Assembly (NCBI GenBank): GCA_011009095.1
Contig: VTPC01004140.1
Location: 1-64,000, forward strand
Direction of reading: 5' to 3'
Source: Ignelater luminosus
Taxonomy: Eukaryota > Arthropoda > Insecta > Coleoptera > Elateridae
Length of the DNA stretch: 64,000 nt
Position numbers and translations under genes: made by a program
The notes under the pieces: generated by a model
What the model saw: the letters and a program-made list of their open reading frames with translations, nothing else
Told to the model about the DNA's origin: nothing
Databases searched by the model: none
Shown: piece after piece, positions 46,925-58,796 of the stretch
How positions within the stretch are numbered: the stretch's first letter is position 1
How the letters are laid out: each line of letters opens with the position of its first letter

Positions 46925-48650
46925 ATGCCATTCAAAGACTAAAAGATTATTAACCGAGGCGGAACTTTTAGGGTTAATAGAGAATTTATCAAACGTAAAA
47001 GTTGAGTGAAGATGAAGATAGTTACCATGAACAAATTGGTAGTATTGAAGATAATATTGAAATAGAGAATGATCAAAACTGCAATGAAGTAGAAAACAAT
47101 AACAATGTAGATATAGAGGGTGAAGGTAAATAAATAATGTTGATAGAATAAAACGCACGTTATTAAAATAAAATATTGTTTTAGTACAATCAGATTGTGA
47201 GATTGAAGAAGTACAGACTGTTAAATCTTCTCGTCAACTTGGGAAATTTAAAACTACCATAATAATAAATTATTGTAAAAACAATGGACTGACATATAAA
47301 TAGAGATGATGTTAATACAGACCAATTCCATCAACAGTTATAGAATTAGAAAGCCCAACCAGTTATTTTTCAAAATATTTTACAGAAGATATTTTGAGAA
47401 AAATGTCAGAAATGACCAATTTGTATGCGCTGCAAAATAATATTAAATTTTTACCTACAAATGTTTCTGAGCTGAATACATTTATCGGAATTCATATTAT
47501 GATGGGGAACTTACACTATCCTTGAGTTAGACTGTACTGAAACTCAAGGTTAGACCTTCCAATAGTCAAGAAAAACATGATCGTTAATAGTATTTGCAAA
47601 CTAAGACAAGATTTCCACTTTGTGAATAACTTACAAGATAGAAATCAAGAGAACCGCTTTTGGAAAGTTCGCCCTCTGTTGAATACCATTTTATCTCGTT
47701 GTAAGAAACTTGAACATGAAAGCAGTTTTTGTATCGATGAGCAGATAATTCCCTTCAACGAACAGCTGAATATAAAACAGTATTTTCGAAGCAAACCATG
47801 CCCATAGGGAATCAAACTTTATGCTTTGTGTGGACAAAGTGAAATTTTATACGATTTCATTTTGTACCAAGGCGCTAAAACTAAAATTAGTAAAGAAAAT
47901 ATTACTACTTTTGGACTTAGTGCAACAATTGTAATAAAGTTGGTGAAAGGTGTAAGACTTTCTGTTCGTATGTACTTTGGCAATTTTATTTCAAACTAGA
48001 ATCTGCTGCAGTGCAAAATATTTGCTGCTTGTACTGCTTGAATAGATAGATTTAGAAAACCCCCATTTACACCTGACAAAGAGCTGAAGAAACAACCTAG
48101 AGGAACTTCAAAAAAACTCCTAAGTGCTGATGGTGAAGTCATAATAACGACATGGTTTGATAACCAACCAGTTATTATGGCTTCAAATTTTGTTAGTGTT
48201 GGAAACAGTGATACCTGTCGACGATGGAATAAATCTGTTAAGAAATACAAGGCAATTTCGTGACCAGAAGTTATCAAACTGTACAATGAAGGAATGGGAT
48301 GAATGGATAAGCTGCATTTCTTAGTGAGCATCTACAGAACTGTTATTAGATCAAAGAAATGGACACGTCGTATGTTCACATACGCTATAGATTTAGCCTG
48401 CACAAATAGTTAGTTCGAGTATAAAAGAGACTGCAAGAGCCTTGAAATTCCCAAAGCAAAAACCACGGATTTGATAAATCTTAAAATGTACATTGCTGAA
48501 ACACTTATCTATTCAGATAAATCGTCAAATAAAAAAAATAGGGTGCAACACAAAAAAACTTCCCTACACATCAGCACACCCATCCAAAAAAGGAAAAATG
48601 GAGATCAGACTAGTGGAAGATGTTCGCTTTTATGAGATAGGGTAAATTTC
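46925..48650 (+). pseudogene. piggyBac-like transposase relic with an intron
   Basis: An N-terminal KRLLTEAELLGLIENLSNVK (46935 region) is followed, after a frameshift, by the acidic stretch EDEDSYHEQIGSIEDNIEIE. A GT...AG intron fits at 47126-47184 (59 bp, phase 1), joining DIEGE to VQSDCEIEEV. Then come PIPSTVIELESPTSYFSKYF, MTNLYALQNN, IGIHIMMGNLHYP, FHFVNNLQDRNQENRFWKVR, SSFCIDEQIIPFNE (first Asp at 47736), IKQYFRSKPCP, TAG at 47805 and GIKLYALCG. Further on are YDFILYQG, TTWFDNQPVIMASNF, GMG-stop-MDKLHFLVSIYRT (Asp at 48306) and RSKKWTRRMFTYAIDLAC. The tail is basic to about 48640. This is the piggyBac domain order. Terminal repeats with TTAA were not found. At least four stops or frameshifts make it dead. 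Confidence 0.88.
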
Positions 48651-48885
48651 AGAATTTTCACCTGTTAACGAGTATTAGATAAATAAAATGCATAATTCTA
48701 GTGTATGTATAACCAACTGCTCCAAGAAATTAACGTATCACTATAAATAATCAATAAGACTTTATTAATAAAAGTTGAATATTTTTATTGAGTCATTTAC
48801 AGTTAATTGCAACTACGTTGCTGTCCAATAAACCGGTAAAAGATAACAAAAAACAAATTTTAAAAATTAATTTTTTTAAAATTGA
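48651..48885. other. Short spacer
   Basis: AT-rich spacer between the piggyBac-like and Tc1-like relics; no terminal repeat of either identified. Confidence 0.4.
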
Positions 48886-49250
48886 TTAATATTCAATATT
48901 TCCACCTTTGCTTCTAATGATGGCCTGACAGCCACGACTCATACTGAGTATAAGCGATCGTATGTCATTTTGGCCAAGACTATCCCATATTTCCACCAGC
49001 CGCTCTCCCATCTCTTCTAGGTTGACAGAAGGATTTGGACAACTCCTTAACCACCTGCCCAAATATTCCAATTATATCATATGTGCTCAATAGGAATTAG
49101 GTCAGGGCTACATACTGAAATTGTTGTAGATAATTTCCGACTATTGCAGGGGTGTGCGTCAGGGCACTATCATGCATAAACCAAAGGTCTCACGGAAACG
49201 TTGCCGAACAGTTTGTAATGTCATTTTAAAGTTTTGCATAATCATCCGGA
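48886..49250 (-). pseudogene. Tc1-like transposase, C-terminal fragment
   Basis: Minus strand: NPDDYAKL (about 49240), then LWFMHDSALTHTPAIVGNYL (49190-49130; second catalytic Asp in MHD), SPDLIPIEHI (about 49105-49085; third acidic residue Glu), a stop and a small indel. The frame then stays open from 49071: YLGRWLRSCPNPSVNLEEMG, WDSLGQNDIRSLILSM, CQAIIRSKGGNIEY-stop. This is the classical Tc1 C-terminus of a DD34E transposase. The N-terminal half is absent here; see 50700-51030. Confidence 0.85.
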
Positions 49251-49760
49251 TTCTGCCGCAAATTTCGTTTTTAATGTATTCATTTACTGCGAATTTATCG
49301 TTTATAAAATTTATTCAGTCATATTTATATGGTTATCAAACATTTTGCTTAAGGTTTCTTTAAAGTTCTTTGTTAAAAGTAAAACGCATTTAACAATCTG
49401 TTTTATGTTTCTTCATTGCAAGAATAGTTTATATTTGGCTTTCATTTATAAATTCGATATTATAGTTTCTTTGTCCAAATTATCACAACACGTCATTTTT
49501 AGTAAATTTAAGCGGACTAAACACTTCGTATGGCTCTGCTCTTCTTAGAAATCGTTATTTTTGTTATAGGGTTTTATAGTCTATCTCGTCAGCAATCCGC
49601 GGTCGTATAAAAGGCCGTTTTAAATTAAAGAAATTGGGCGTGGAAAATTTTGATTTCTTATGAGCTATTTGTGGTTGATTTGACTTAGCATTGTGTAACT
49701 GGCTTGGATATTTTGTTGTAACTGTTGGGTTGATCAAAACAGTTTGCAGTAAAGACAAGA
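49251..49760. other. Non-coding stretch
   Basis: Open frames on both strands lack a recognisable product. Confidence 0.4.
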
Positions 49761-49897
49761 GAGTTCCATTTTTGGTTTCGGGCTGGACGCTCGCGCCTTG
49801 GGCGCGGTGCGACCACCGAGGGCTCCGTCGCTAACAACAATTTGTCTGTCGTGAATTCGCCCTATTTAGTTTTTGGTGTAGTTGCTAGATATTTTCT
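49761..49897. other. GC-rich tract running into the gap
   Basis: Includes GGACGCTCGCGCCTTGGGCG, able to form a small GC hairpin, just before the 400-N gap. Origin unknown. Confidence 0.35.
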
Positions 49898-50297
49898 NNN
49901 NNNNNNNNNNNNNNNNNNNNNNNNNNNNNNNNNNNNNNNNNNNNNNNNNNNNNNNNNNNNNNNNNNNNNNNNNNNNNNNNNNNNNNNNNNNNNNNNNNNN
50001 NNNNNNNNNNNNNNNNNNNNNNNNNNNNNNNNNNNNNNNNNNNNNNNNNNNNNNNNNNNNNNNNNNNNNNNNNNNNNNNNNNNNNNNNNNNNNNNNNNNN
50101 NNNNNNNNNNNNNNNNNNNNNNNNNNNNNNNNNNNNNNNNNNNNNNNNNNNNNNNNNNNNNNNNNNNNNNNNNNNNNNNNNNNNNNNNNNNNNNNNNNNN
50201 NNNNNNNNNNNNNNNNNNNNNNNNNNNNNNNNNNNNNNNNNNNNNNNNNNNNNNNNNNNNNNNNNNNNNNNNNNNNNNNNNNNNNNNNNNNNNNNNN
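49898..50297. other. Assembly gap, 400 N
   Basis: Exactly 400 undetermined bases. Any open frame spanning it is an artefact. Confidence 1.
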
Positions 50298-50444
50298 AAG
50301 TTATGTTGCACATTATGATGTTTTATTATTTTATGTTTTTGATGATGATAATTTTATTATGGTCTGTTTTGTGTTAACTAATGAAGTCAATGTAAGCTTC
50401 GTATAGAGTGAAGAGTGCATTTTAGCATCCAAATACAATTTTAA

Positions 50445-50600
50445 GTTTCTGTATACAGGGTGATACTTCCTATGGCCACCCATATACAGGATTTTCGCCG
50501 ATGTGGGGACAGGTCGACGGATTATTTCTTTTTAGCATAACTGTTTCCTGGTGCCCTTTTGGTATCTCTTTTAGGCTTTTCAGCCAAGAGCTAAGTTTTA
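50445..50600 (+). repeat. TATACAGGGT tandem-unit repeat, copy 2
   Basis: TATACAGGGT at 50452 and TATACAGGAT at 50483 (spacing 31), separated by TGATACTTCCTATGGCCACC, closely matching the spacer of copy 1 at 45002-45020. The flank, with a GGTGCCCTTTTGG block, also resembles copy 1 (GGCACTTTTGG). Confidence 0.65.
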
Positions 50601-50699
50601 GGTCCAGGTAAGATCATCAAAGCCTGGATTATTTACTATTTTGGAACCTACTCCCGTCTTCGACATGAGCTATGGGCTTGAACATCTACCGACATCTGG

Positions 50700-51030
50700 C
50701 TTATGCGGGACTTGTGCATACTTTTGGGCACTTTCCCGTTACAAGTTTCTGTGCTGATTCGGATTTCATGCACATGTTAAAACTACGCCTGCAAGCTATG
50801 AACAGTTACAAAACGTTGCCTTAGAGCGAAAAGCCTTAAAAAATGATCTTGCACCAATATTGTTGCCCGATTTCTGTTAGCACCTGGTCTTCTCAAGTGG
50901 CTTCCAGTCTCCCTAAATCCATTCGAGACACTGAAATGTGAGCCAGACCAAACCTCTCTGTGATTCTGCAGTAACTCTACCCTTCTTCTACCAACACATT
51001 CATTCCGTGTTGAACCACGAATCATGATAA
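50700..51030 (-). pseudogene. Tc1-like transposase, N-terminal DNA-binding fragment
   Basis: Minus strand from 51025: ECVGRRRVELLQNHREV, NGFRETGSHLRRPGANRN, RATILVQDHFLRLFALRQRF and VTVHSLQ. This is the paired-like bipartite DNA-binding domain of Tc1 transposases, with the GRPR-like basic linker as RRPGANR. It continues in another frame as ISTET to about 50740. No catalytic motif follows before the TATACAGGGT repeat and the gap. It may be the N-terminal half of the same element as 48886-49250, split by later insertions, or a separate copy. Confidence 0.75.
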
Positions 51031-51545
51031 TGAAAGAGAGAATTGATCACAAAATTAACAATATTATGCGAATCAACCGCAATAACTTAAAATAAGTACA
51101 AATTTTTAGTTCTAGAATTTTGTTACTTCAACAAACATATTGTTTGATATTACAACAAAACAGCTGCAGTCAAGACGTATCCATGGTTTCTAAACACATT
51201 AGACAATATACTTTTAGAATAACATACGATACTCCAATAATCGTTCACAGCTGTAAAAAAAAATTTAAATTTTCAAGTGGTGCGTTAATTTCTTGGGGCA
51301 GTGTATTTTGATTTGCGTTTCTTAGCGTTAAAAAATGATTTTAAATAAATGAAAGTAATTCACTCGATGCAAAATTAGTTAATTCATGTCCGGGAAATAA
51401 AGCTCCATCAAACAGTTGTAGCCAAAATGGAAATCAACGAGTTTGTGAAGTAATTAATATACAATTTTGGCAAATATGCGCCAAAGGCACTGCCCGCTTT
51501 TTCTAAGTGTGAGCATTAAGGTAAATCCTATCAGCCGTATTAATG
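51031..51545. other. Non-coding stretch
   Basis: AT-rich, nothing recognised. Confidence 0.45.
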
Positions 51546-52090
51546 CCAATCAGTAACAATGAGAGATATCCAGTATTCTCATGGTGGATTTTATGCTAAC
51601 AAAACAAACATGGCACAGGATTCCTTTTTGATTATGTACTGTAAAATTGATAACCCAAAAAGGCGTCGAGTTCAAAGTGATAAGTCAGAATCATAAACCA
51701 AAATCAGCAACAATCAGGTATTCAGTTAAAGTTTCAAATGGGAGGGTAGTACTGTTTTATAGGGAAGCGCTTTTGGGAATCCTGGGCATTACAAAAGATC
51801 GTGTTTTGGGGACGCTAAAAGATTTAAAAGTGCTGAACAATTATTCGTGGAATCAAGGGAGAAGCTCAAATAAAGAACAAAAATGACAAAAAAAAAGAAA
51901 GCCACTATTGCCGCAGTAAGTCCACTCAAACATTATACTCGCCTTGGGATCTGAATATTACTAAACTGTGGAAGATGTATAATGATAAAGTCACTGAAGA
52001 TTTAAAAATAAAGCAGAATTCTGTCAAATAAAAACCAGCTATGGAAATGAAACTCTATAAAGTACGAGTACAAGATTTCTATGATGTACT
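51546..52090 (+). pseudogene. DUF7869-type transposase relic, copy C, N-terminal part
   Basis: Frames in order: YSHGGFYANKTNMAQDSFLI with MYCKIDNPKRRR (51575-51665); then RYSVKVSNGRVVLFYREALL with LGILGITKDRVLGTLKDLK (51717-51830), matching the pre-catalytic VCKNALLAIHGIKKGRINRI segment of copy B in position and style; NQGRSSNKEQK; ITKLWKMYNDKVTED (51955-52000); and a final KVRVQDFYDVLQK (52060-52090), the helix before the first catalytic Asp. The catalytic core that should follow is absent. The C-terminal part appears at 54069. It is a different subfamily from copies A and B. Confidence 0.65.
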
Positions 52091-52859
52091 ACAAAAGAAC
52101 TTATTGGTGGTTATGTTGTCATGAATTTCGGCCAGTCAATAATCTATTCGACCCACCCTTCCGAGGGTTGGAGAATCTTCATTCCGTCCAAGAAATGGAA
52201 GAGTTCGATAGAAGATTTCATCTAAGTAACACACGCGCTCTCCGTGTTTCTCCTATGTGAAAGTTTGGGACTTAGAAAATTTCGCATAATATCGAGATTT
52301 AGTCCGAGTGTATGGCTAACATCTACAAAGGTGATAAACCGCGTGAGTGTAAACGACGCGAATAGTTTCTGTCATCGTTAAATATTTTGTTGATAATTCT
52401 TGGAATGTACCAGACGTGTCACTACCGTCAACATATACCTCAAATCTCGTCTTACTGGCGGATCTACCAAACCAAATTCACACCGAACTCCCAGTTAAAT
52501 TATCGTACCGCCTGTCTTGTTATTTTGTATCTTCCAAAGAAACTCACTGTGTTATCGTGTTCCTTGTACCTATAACGTTCCGTCGAATTTGTACGAGTTC
52601 TGTACTGTTCCAGAAAACTTAATGTATTAACTATTAGATAAATCTTATGTGAACCAGTGCAGTGAATTGAGTGTATTCTGGGCCATCAAATTGGTTCTCT
52701 ATTGGATTAGTTTCAGTAATACGGTAAATAATTTACCTTTTTAAAAATAAAACTGTCTTTTGTGAAGAAGCTAACGTTGACGCATATAGCTCGTCAATGT
52801 ACAAAGTTATTTGCGAATGCATATGTATTTCATAGTCTCGTCGCCAGTCGCTTTAGACG
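52091..52859. other. Unclassified sequence inside the split DUF7869 relic
   Basis: Open frames of about 60-68 codons (52387-52622) without known domains. Neither DUF7869 core motifs nor the LTR-like repeat are visible, so it may belong to another insertion. Confidence 0.35.
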
Positions 52860-54068
52860 GCAGTAATCTAGAGTTCAGATTACTGTAACATCGCTTCACA
52901 GCGGTGAAGAAACTTGTGATATTCTTTCACAGTAGTGAAAAGTTCGACGCACCATCTCACAGTGGTAAAAAGTTTTGTAATCTTGTTTAGTTAAGAAGAA
53001 CCTGTTATTTGTCGAGTTGCAACGTAACAATTTTGTTCCGAAATGTTATTAATTTTTTATTAGTTTGTTCATTTATAAGAAACATTTATGAATTTAAGTC
53101 TTGTTTTATTACTTTATTTATGCAAAATTTTGTTAACGTAAATTCTTGTTGGTTTATAACTTTGAAAATGTTTCTTACTTAAAGATTTATTTAAACAAAT
53201 ATCTGGATGCAAAGCTAAATGAAAAACATTTGGAGGTGACGTCCCCAGTTGTATTAACAATTTTGTTTATATTTTACATTTTTATTTTATGTATGCTTCC
53301 TTCACGAGTGACTGCAAAATTTCTAATATCCACTAATGTTTTGTTATTTAGATGTTATATTGCCTTCATAATGCCGGCGTTTTATGTAATGCGCCTGGTC
53401 AATGGTTCATAAATACTAACAATTTTAGTGTGGCCAGATTTGTCTTATATGTTTACTTGTTGTATATGTACCTTTATATATTTATCTTTTCTTTATATGT
53501 GTTCATGTTAAAAGATTTGCAAGCAGTGTGAACCAGGACCGCTGTATTCTGTTTATTGTACCAATTTAATAGTATGCTAATAGATGTTATTAATTTACCT
53601 TTTGGCTGTTCTTGTAGTATAAGCATACACATAAATTGTTTTAGTGATCAGCTGTTCCGAAACCGATGGGCGTTGACCTTCACCTACATATATAATATTA
53701 GCTCAATCCCTTAGTGGGAGTGTAAGTATCTTAAGAGAGTGCAGTACAATCTCGATTCCATTTATTTGCGTAGCGTTCGAACCTGCGGTTCGACCTTGAT
53801 CAGTATCTCGCCTGCTGACCTAGATACCGAGATCAGCTGCAAAGTTACCCTTTTGAAATTACGTCACTGACTTTCTACTGCGGCTGGCGCCCTATCAATC
53901 CTGAAACCCATAAAGACTCGTAACTGCACTACCGCCTACCGCCGACTCAAGGCCTTCCTCGCCTATGAACCGTCTTCGACTGTCAAAAGCTATCATTACA
54001 GGTGGCATGCCGATTATATATATCGTTGGGATACCGATAGGTCACTAATTACAGTTTTGCCCGTAACA
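52860..54068 (+). repeat. LTR-like interspersed repeat, copy 1
   Basis: Shares long ordered blocks with 58797-59653 in direct orientation: the ACATCGC start; short palindromes; GAACCTGTT-TTT; AAAGATTTATTTAAA-AAATATCT; AGAGTGCAGTACAATCTC; CTTTCTACTGC-GCTGGCGCC; AGGCCTTCCTCGCC/AAGCCTTCCTCGCC; CATTACAGGTGG; and a common end CCGTAACA. A TG at 52884 and CA at 54067 would suit an LTR, but the left boundary is unclear and no target duplication matches. It has about 300 bp (53340-53640) not present in copy 2. Three palindromes of type TTTCACAGTAGTGAAA lie at 52894, 52925 and 52955. Confidence 0.75.
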
Positions 54069-54553
54069 ACACCAGATAAAGTGTTTGGTAATATTGAAAT
54101 GGTGGTAAGGAAAACTTCAAGAGGGGAAAGATTATAAGGTACTAGACTGGAAAACTGGAACACAAAATGTAGTAGTCTTCGGGATCTTCGAATTTTAAGT
54201 TTCAACCTATGAAAACAGTTATACTAACAAAAAGTACTTTAGGTGGAATTTTAGTAAACGAAGAACCATTCTAACGGAGCGATATGGCAGTAGAAGAGGA
54301 AATTTGTGAGAAGAGAAAAAATTTACGATTAATGGAACTCAAAGAATTAAGTTTGGGCATTCCGTTAAAACCAGATAAAATTAAAAGTAATTCCAACTTA
54401 CTTACTTCACATTTCAGTTCTGACTGGAACAAAGGAGTATTTTTACTCTATTCTACAACATTATTTGAAAGACAAACTAGTTTCTGTGATACCGTCGAAG
54501 CTTTAAAAAGGGCTGAAAATCAGGAAGATATTGAAGAGCAGGCAGAAAAGTGA
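54069..54553 (+). pseudogene. DUF7869-type transposase relic, copy C, C-terminal part
   Basis: It starts directly after the repeat end with PDKVFGNIEMVVRKTSR, equivalent to DRSFGAIEQRKRR of copy B, the segment carrying the last acidic catalytic candidate (Glu in NIE). After stops it continues NFKFQPMKTVILTKSTLGGI (54190-54250), LVNEEPF-stop, SDMAVEEEICEKRKNLRLME, KPDKIKSNSNLLTSHFSSDW and ends EEQAEK-stop at 54553. The last 90 codons, from ATG 54284, are open. This fits a DUF7869-type C-terminus as I recall it. Orientation and subfamily agree with 51546-52090, so both were once one gene. Confidence 0.65.
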
Positions 54554-57500
54554 TTGTTTTGAAGATAAAATTACTCTAACGTTTTGAGATTTTGTTTTAA
54601 TTTCTGAGAACGATAATTTATGTAGAGTAGAATACATTATTATTTCCAATTATTTTCTTCTTTTTGTGCCATTAAAAAATTGCGTTTAAGCTGTTTTTCG
54701 TATTCCTTTCCTTATTTTACCATAAAATGCGACATGTCCAAAATAGCTTTTACGTTCTTTCAAAAACTTCTTTCATAGAATTTTCCATACTTAAGATAGG
54801 TTATGAAGTAACCATTTAGAAAGTGTATACAAAGTTTTACTGTACTACCTGCAATAAATAGTAGTCTTATGAGTTTTTGGTGTTTTCCTCAAAATTACTT
54901 ACTATTTGTGACATATCGCATTTTGCATTTATACGGCTCATTTGTTAAAATTGTTTCTCAAGTTTGCAGTTTTTAATGAAAATCAAAAAACTGATTTAAA
55001 TACAACATGTGGCCTTCTGATTGTCCAACTGCTAATATTGTATAGAAATATGAAAATGAAATAAAGCAAGGCATTAACTTAAAGGCAAGCCAATTTGAGA
55101 AACTACCTTGTCAAGCAGAAACGCTAAAGCCAAAGATATTCAAATATGGAATCCCAATTACGCAAGACTATGTCGTTTATTTTGTTAAATACATAGATCT
55201 AAACTGTAATTAAACCATCTAAGAAAAAACAGCCATCTGATTTAGCTATTCTGATTCACATAGTATGGCTCTTCCTGGCATGTCTAGACGATACTGTGGT
55301 CAAGCTGTGGTTATACTAACTTCTGAACTCGACCGTTAACAAGTTAAGCTATTTTACCGGCCACTTAATTAATGACGAGTTTTCGTTCGGTATTTACGTA
55401 TTTTAAACTAAAACTATCTGCACTAAAATAATTAATAAATAATTGTAATATCTAAAATTCTATTGTCAAGTAATTCTCTTTACCTGCTACTAAAGTTTAG
55501 TGTTTCCTGGATAACGCTTAACTTCTATTGCTAATCTAAGAATATTCTTCATTCTAATTTATTTGCGGCATTATTCAAGTAAGTACAAAGTTTTCAAAAT
55601 TATAAGAAATCTATTATATTACCAACACGAAAACCAAGAAAGCTTAACTTGGAAATATTCATTCTCCAAAGTTGGATTGATTTCCTTTTCCAGGAAAGTT
55701 CTCGTGCAATTGAATCACTTGGAAAAAGAGATGCCCTAATTAGAAATTCACGTTTGAACGCCCACAATCAACTTTTATAAAGTTGGTTGCGGCTTGATTG
55801 AAAAACTGTAGGGTGTACGTTAAATCCGGAAATTAACCGTAACACCAAATTTATCATTTAAAGTGTTTGGCCTACACAGTGCAAGCATCACTTTAAAACA
55901 AGTCAAATAAGTAATTTAGCAGCAACAAAATTGTGTAGGGGTTGAATAGAATAAGGGTGTGCAACAAAGCTTGAAGATTAAAAGCTTTACAGATCTTAAT
56001 TAATTCAACCAATTAACATTTTTTAAACGAGGTTTTTCTACAGTAATAACGTTGTAAAATGATAGCTTTAAAAAGATAATGATGAATAAGGAAAGTAAAT
56101 ATCCAAAACAGAAATGAATAAAGGCACTTAGAAATTCTTGATTTTGCGACTCACAATTAAAAATTGTTTTCTGAAAATTTGAAATTTGCACAAATAATAT
56201 TTTCGCAGGGAGAAATTCCATAAGTTGCTCTTCAATTCTCTCAAAAACTAGTTTTACTAAAAATATGAAATTTTAAACCTTTCTGGAAAGATGCAGAGTC
56301 TACATACGCTTCAAAATGTATAACCAAGCAAAACAATTTACAAGCGGTCCTGTATACTAGATGCGCATTCTCGTCTTGTGTATGCCAGTTAGGGGAACGG
56401 CACATGTCCATAAGTTTAAGAAAAGTCCGTACGTATAATAATATTTTCTGTATCAACTGCTTTGATGAGGTATAGCTAAGCAATCGCTCCAAAAAATAAT
56501 AAATTGAAGTTTTAGCAAAGCTTGGAACACTCTATATAGTTAGCCGAGTACTTTAATTCAATTACTTTTTAAAACAGAATCAACTACTTTTGTGTCTGAC
56601 AGTCAGATTATGCTTGCAGCCATAAATTTTCTTTTATCTACTTAATTGCGTTTTGTTTTTAAAATAAAAGGTTTTTGTAAAACATGAAAAATCTACTTCC
56701 CTTCAAATTAAAAAATCTCTATTTATAACCCTCTGATATTATTTTACAGAAGTGTCAAGCTAAAAAACATTTTTATTAAAATTTATTCAAGAATATCTGT
56801 TATCTGGAAAGCGGTAAAATATTATATTAGTTTTACTTCCTAGATTGTAAATGTCAACATATACATATCCGCAAGTATAAACCTCCATTTTATGATGAAA
56901 ATTAATCTCAAATGAAATATTGCTTCGTGTCGGTTGTATATAACTAAAGCCAGATAATACGAATTGATGATATAAATCAAAAATTATTTTGTGTTATATC
57001 GATGCTGACCCCTTTGCGCTATGTAATTTTTTTTAATTAAAGGCACTAATTGGAAATATAAAAAATTCTCTGTAAGAATAATTAATAAGTTTATGCAAGA
57101 CTAATTAAAGCGTAACAAATTGTAAGCTCTTGCCAAGCAGAATTTGTAGGACGATCATATAAAAGTAACAAAATTAAAGCAAATGTTTACAAGTTTAAAA
57201 TGAGGCGGATTTTTAACGCATAAATGCCTCGTATAACATCAAATACTAAATAAACATAAACAAAAGCTTTGGTAAACCACTTACATTTAAATAAATATTA
57301 CGTCATGCAAGCTTTTAAACATTTTTATTCCTAAAGTTCCCAGGTACTTACAAATTCTTTGTTACACTAAAACAAATTTTTGTATATGAGATTACCCACC
57401 TCAATATGTCTGAGATTAGTTTTTAATATTATAATTTGCTTAAAATTAGCCTTTTAGAATTGTTTAGGTTTTCCTGCTTGGAACCAAAATTATTAAAATT

Positions 57501-58796
57501 GGAGATTAGTTTCTTTCAAGAGTCTGTCGATACCTGAGTTGATAGCTAAGGATGATTTACAGCAGTTTTATTAAATTATTTAATGCAGCGAGACAATGAT
57601 GAATGTCAAGAAGATTAAATTAGATACTGAATTCAGAGTTAATATCAGTAGTACAAAAAATTGTTTAAAAGTATCGACGATTCCTCTTTCCACTTTTCTT
57701 TTAAATTAGCGTGTGAAAACCGTAGCTCATGCATTAAAATCATTCCGCTGCATTTAGTTTAGGGCATCTTTTTAGACAGACGTTGTATACAATACCCATT
57801 GATTCACAAAGAGCGTGTGCATGTCCAGAAAATGTCTCTACATATAGAAAAAACGAACATAACCTATAAAACTGCCAAGTTGTTACAACAAAATGTTTGG
57901 TTGTCCTATTGTATATTTAGATTTAGCACCTCAATTTTCTATAGAAAACGTTTTAAAATGTCAGACAAAAGCAGTTAATTGTAGATAGTGATGTGGATAT
58001 ATTTCTTTTAGAGAAAAGTAAATTTCTTGTAGTAACATGCAAAACCCCTTCATTTAACTATCCAAGCAGCGATCTGTGACCAAACCAATCTTCAAATATC
58101 TTTTCGCGCCCAAGTTGTTCAAGAGTAGGATGACGTTTCTTTAGAAACCTCGCTCCTTAACTTTTAGTTTTCGAACCTTAGGTTGTAACGGAAAAACCCC
58201 GAAAAAGAGACCTCATTCCCAGTAACGGAATAAAGAGTGTTGTGCTCCCAACAGTTCAAACGCCGAAGATAGGCGGGATTCACAGATAACTTACCTAAAA
58301 GAAAATAGGTCAAACTCATAGAAAACTCAGGTTCTGCATGAAGATGTCACAAAACGGTAGGGCGCCAGAAGCCATACGTATTAAACAACGCATTTGCCAA
58401 TGTGGCGTCTCACTGCAAATACCCAGTACGTTTAGGCACTTTGGTGAAACACTCTGTATATGAAGAATCGTTATAATAACAGTGGATACTGTATACCCAG
58501 ATTCTCCCTGAAACTTACCCGAGAGAGAAGGATTATATTTACTCACACTCAATACTCCAGTTTAAATGAGGTCGCAACAACGTGCACAGCAAAAACTTGC
58601 TCAAAATGGCCAAACAATATCCGTGACCGCTACAGGCCGTGCGAAATACATAAATATAAGATATAACTATAAAATAAAAGAAAACAACAAAAAGGTGTTT
58701 AATTCACACATCTGCTTGGTTCCAATGACTGGTTTACATTAAGCTATTCCATAAAACTTATTATATTGTTTAATCGTCCTGTATGTAAACTGTATC
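54554..58796. other. Non-coding stretch
   Basis: Over 4 kb of AT-rich DNA. Open frames up to 83 codons (for example minus 56241-56492 and minus 58316-58552) have no recognisable domain. No repeats or RNA genes seen. Confidence 0.5.

Noticed and set aside
49842-50406. Open frames of 140-174 codons across the N run
   Set aside because: They exist only because 400 N carry no stop codons.
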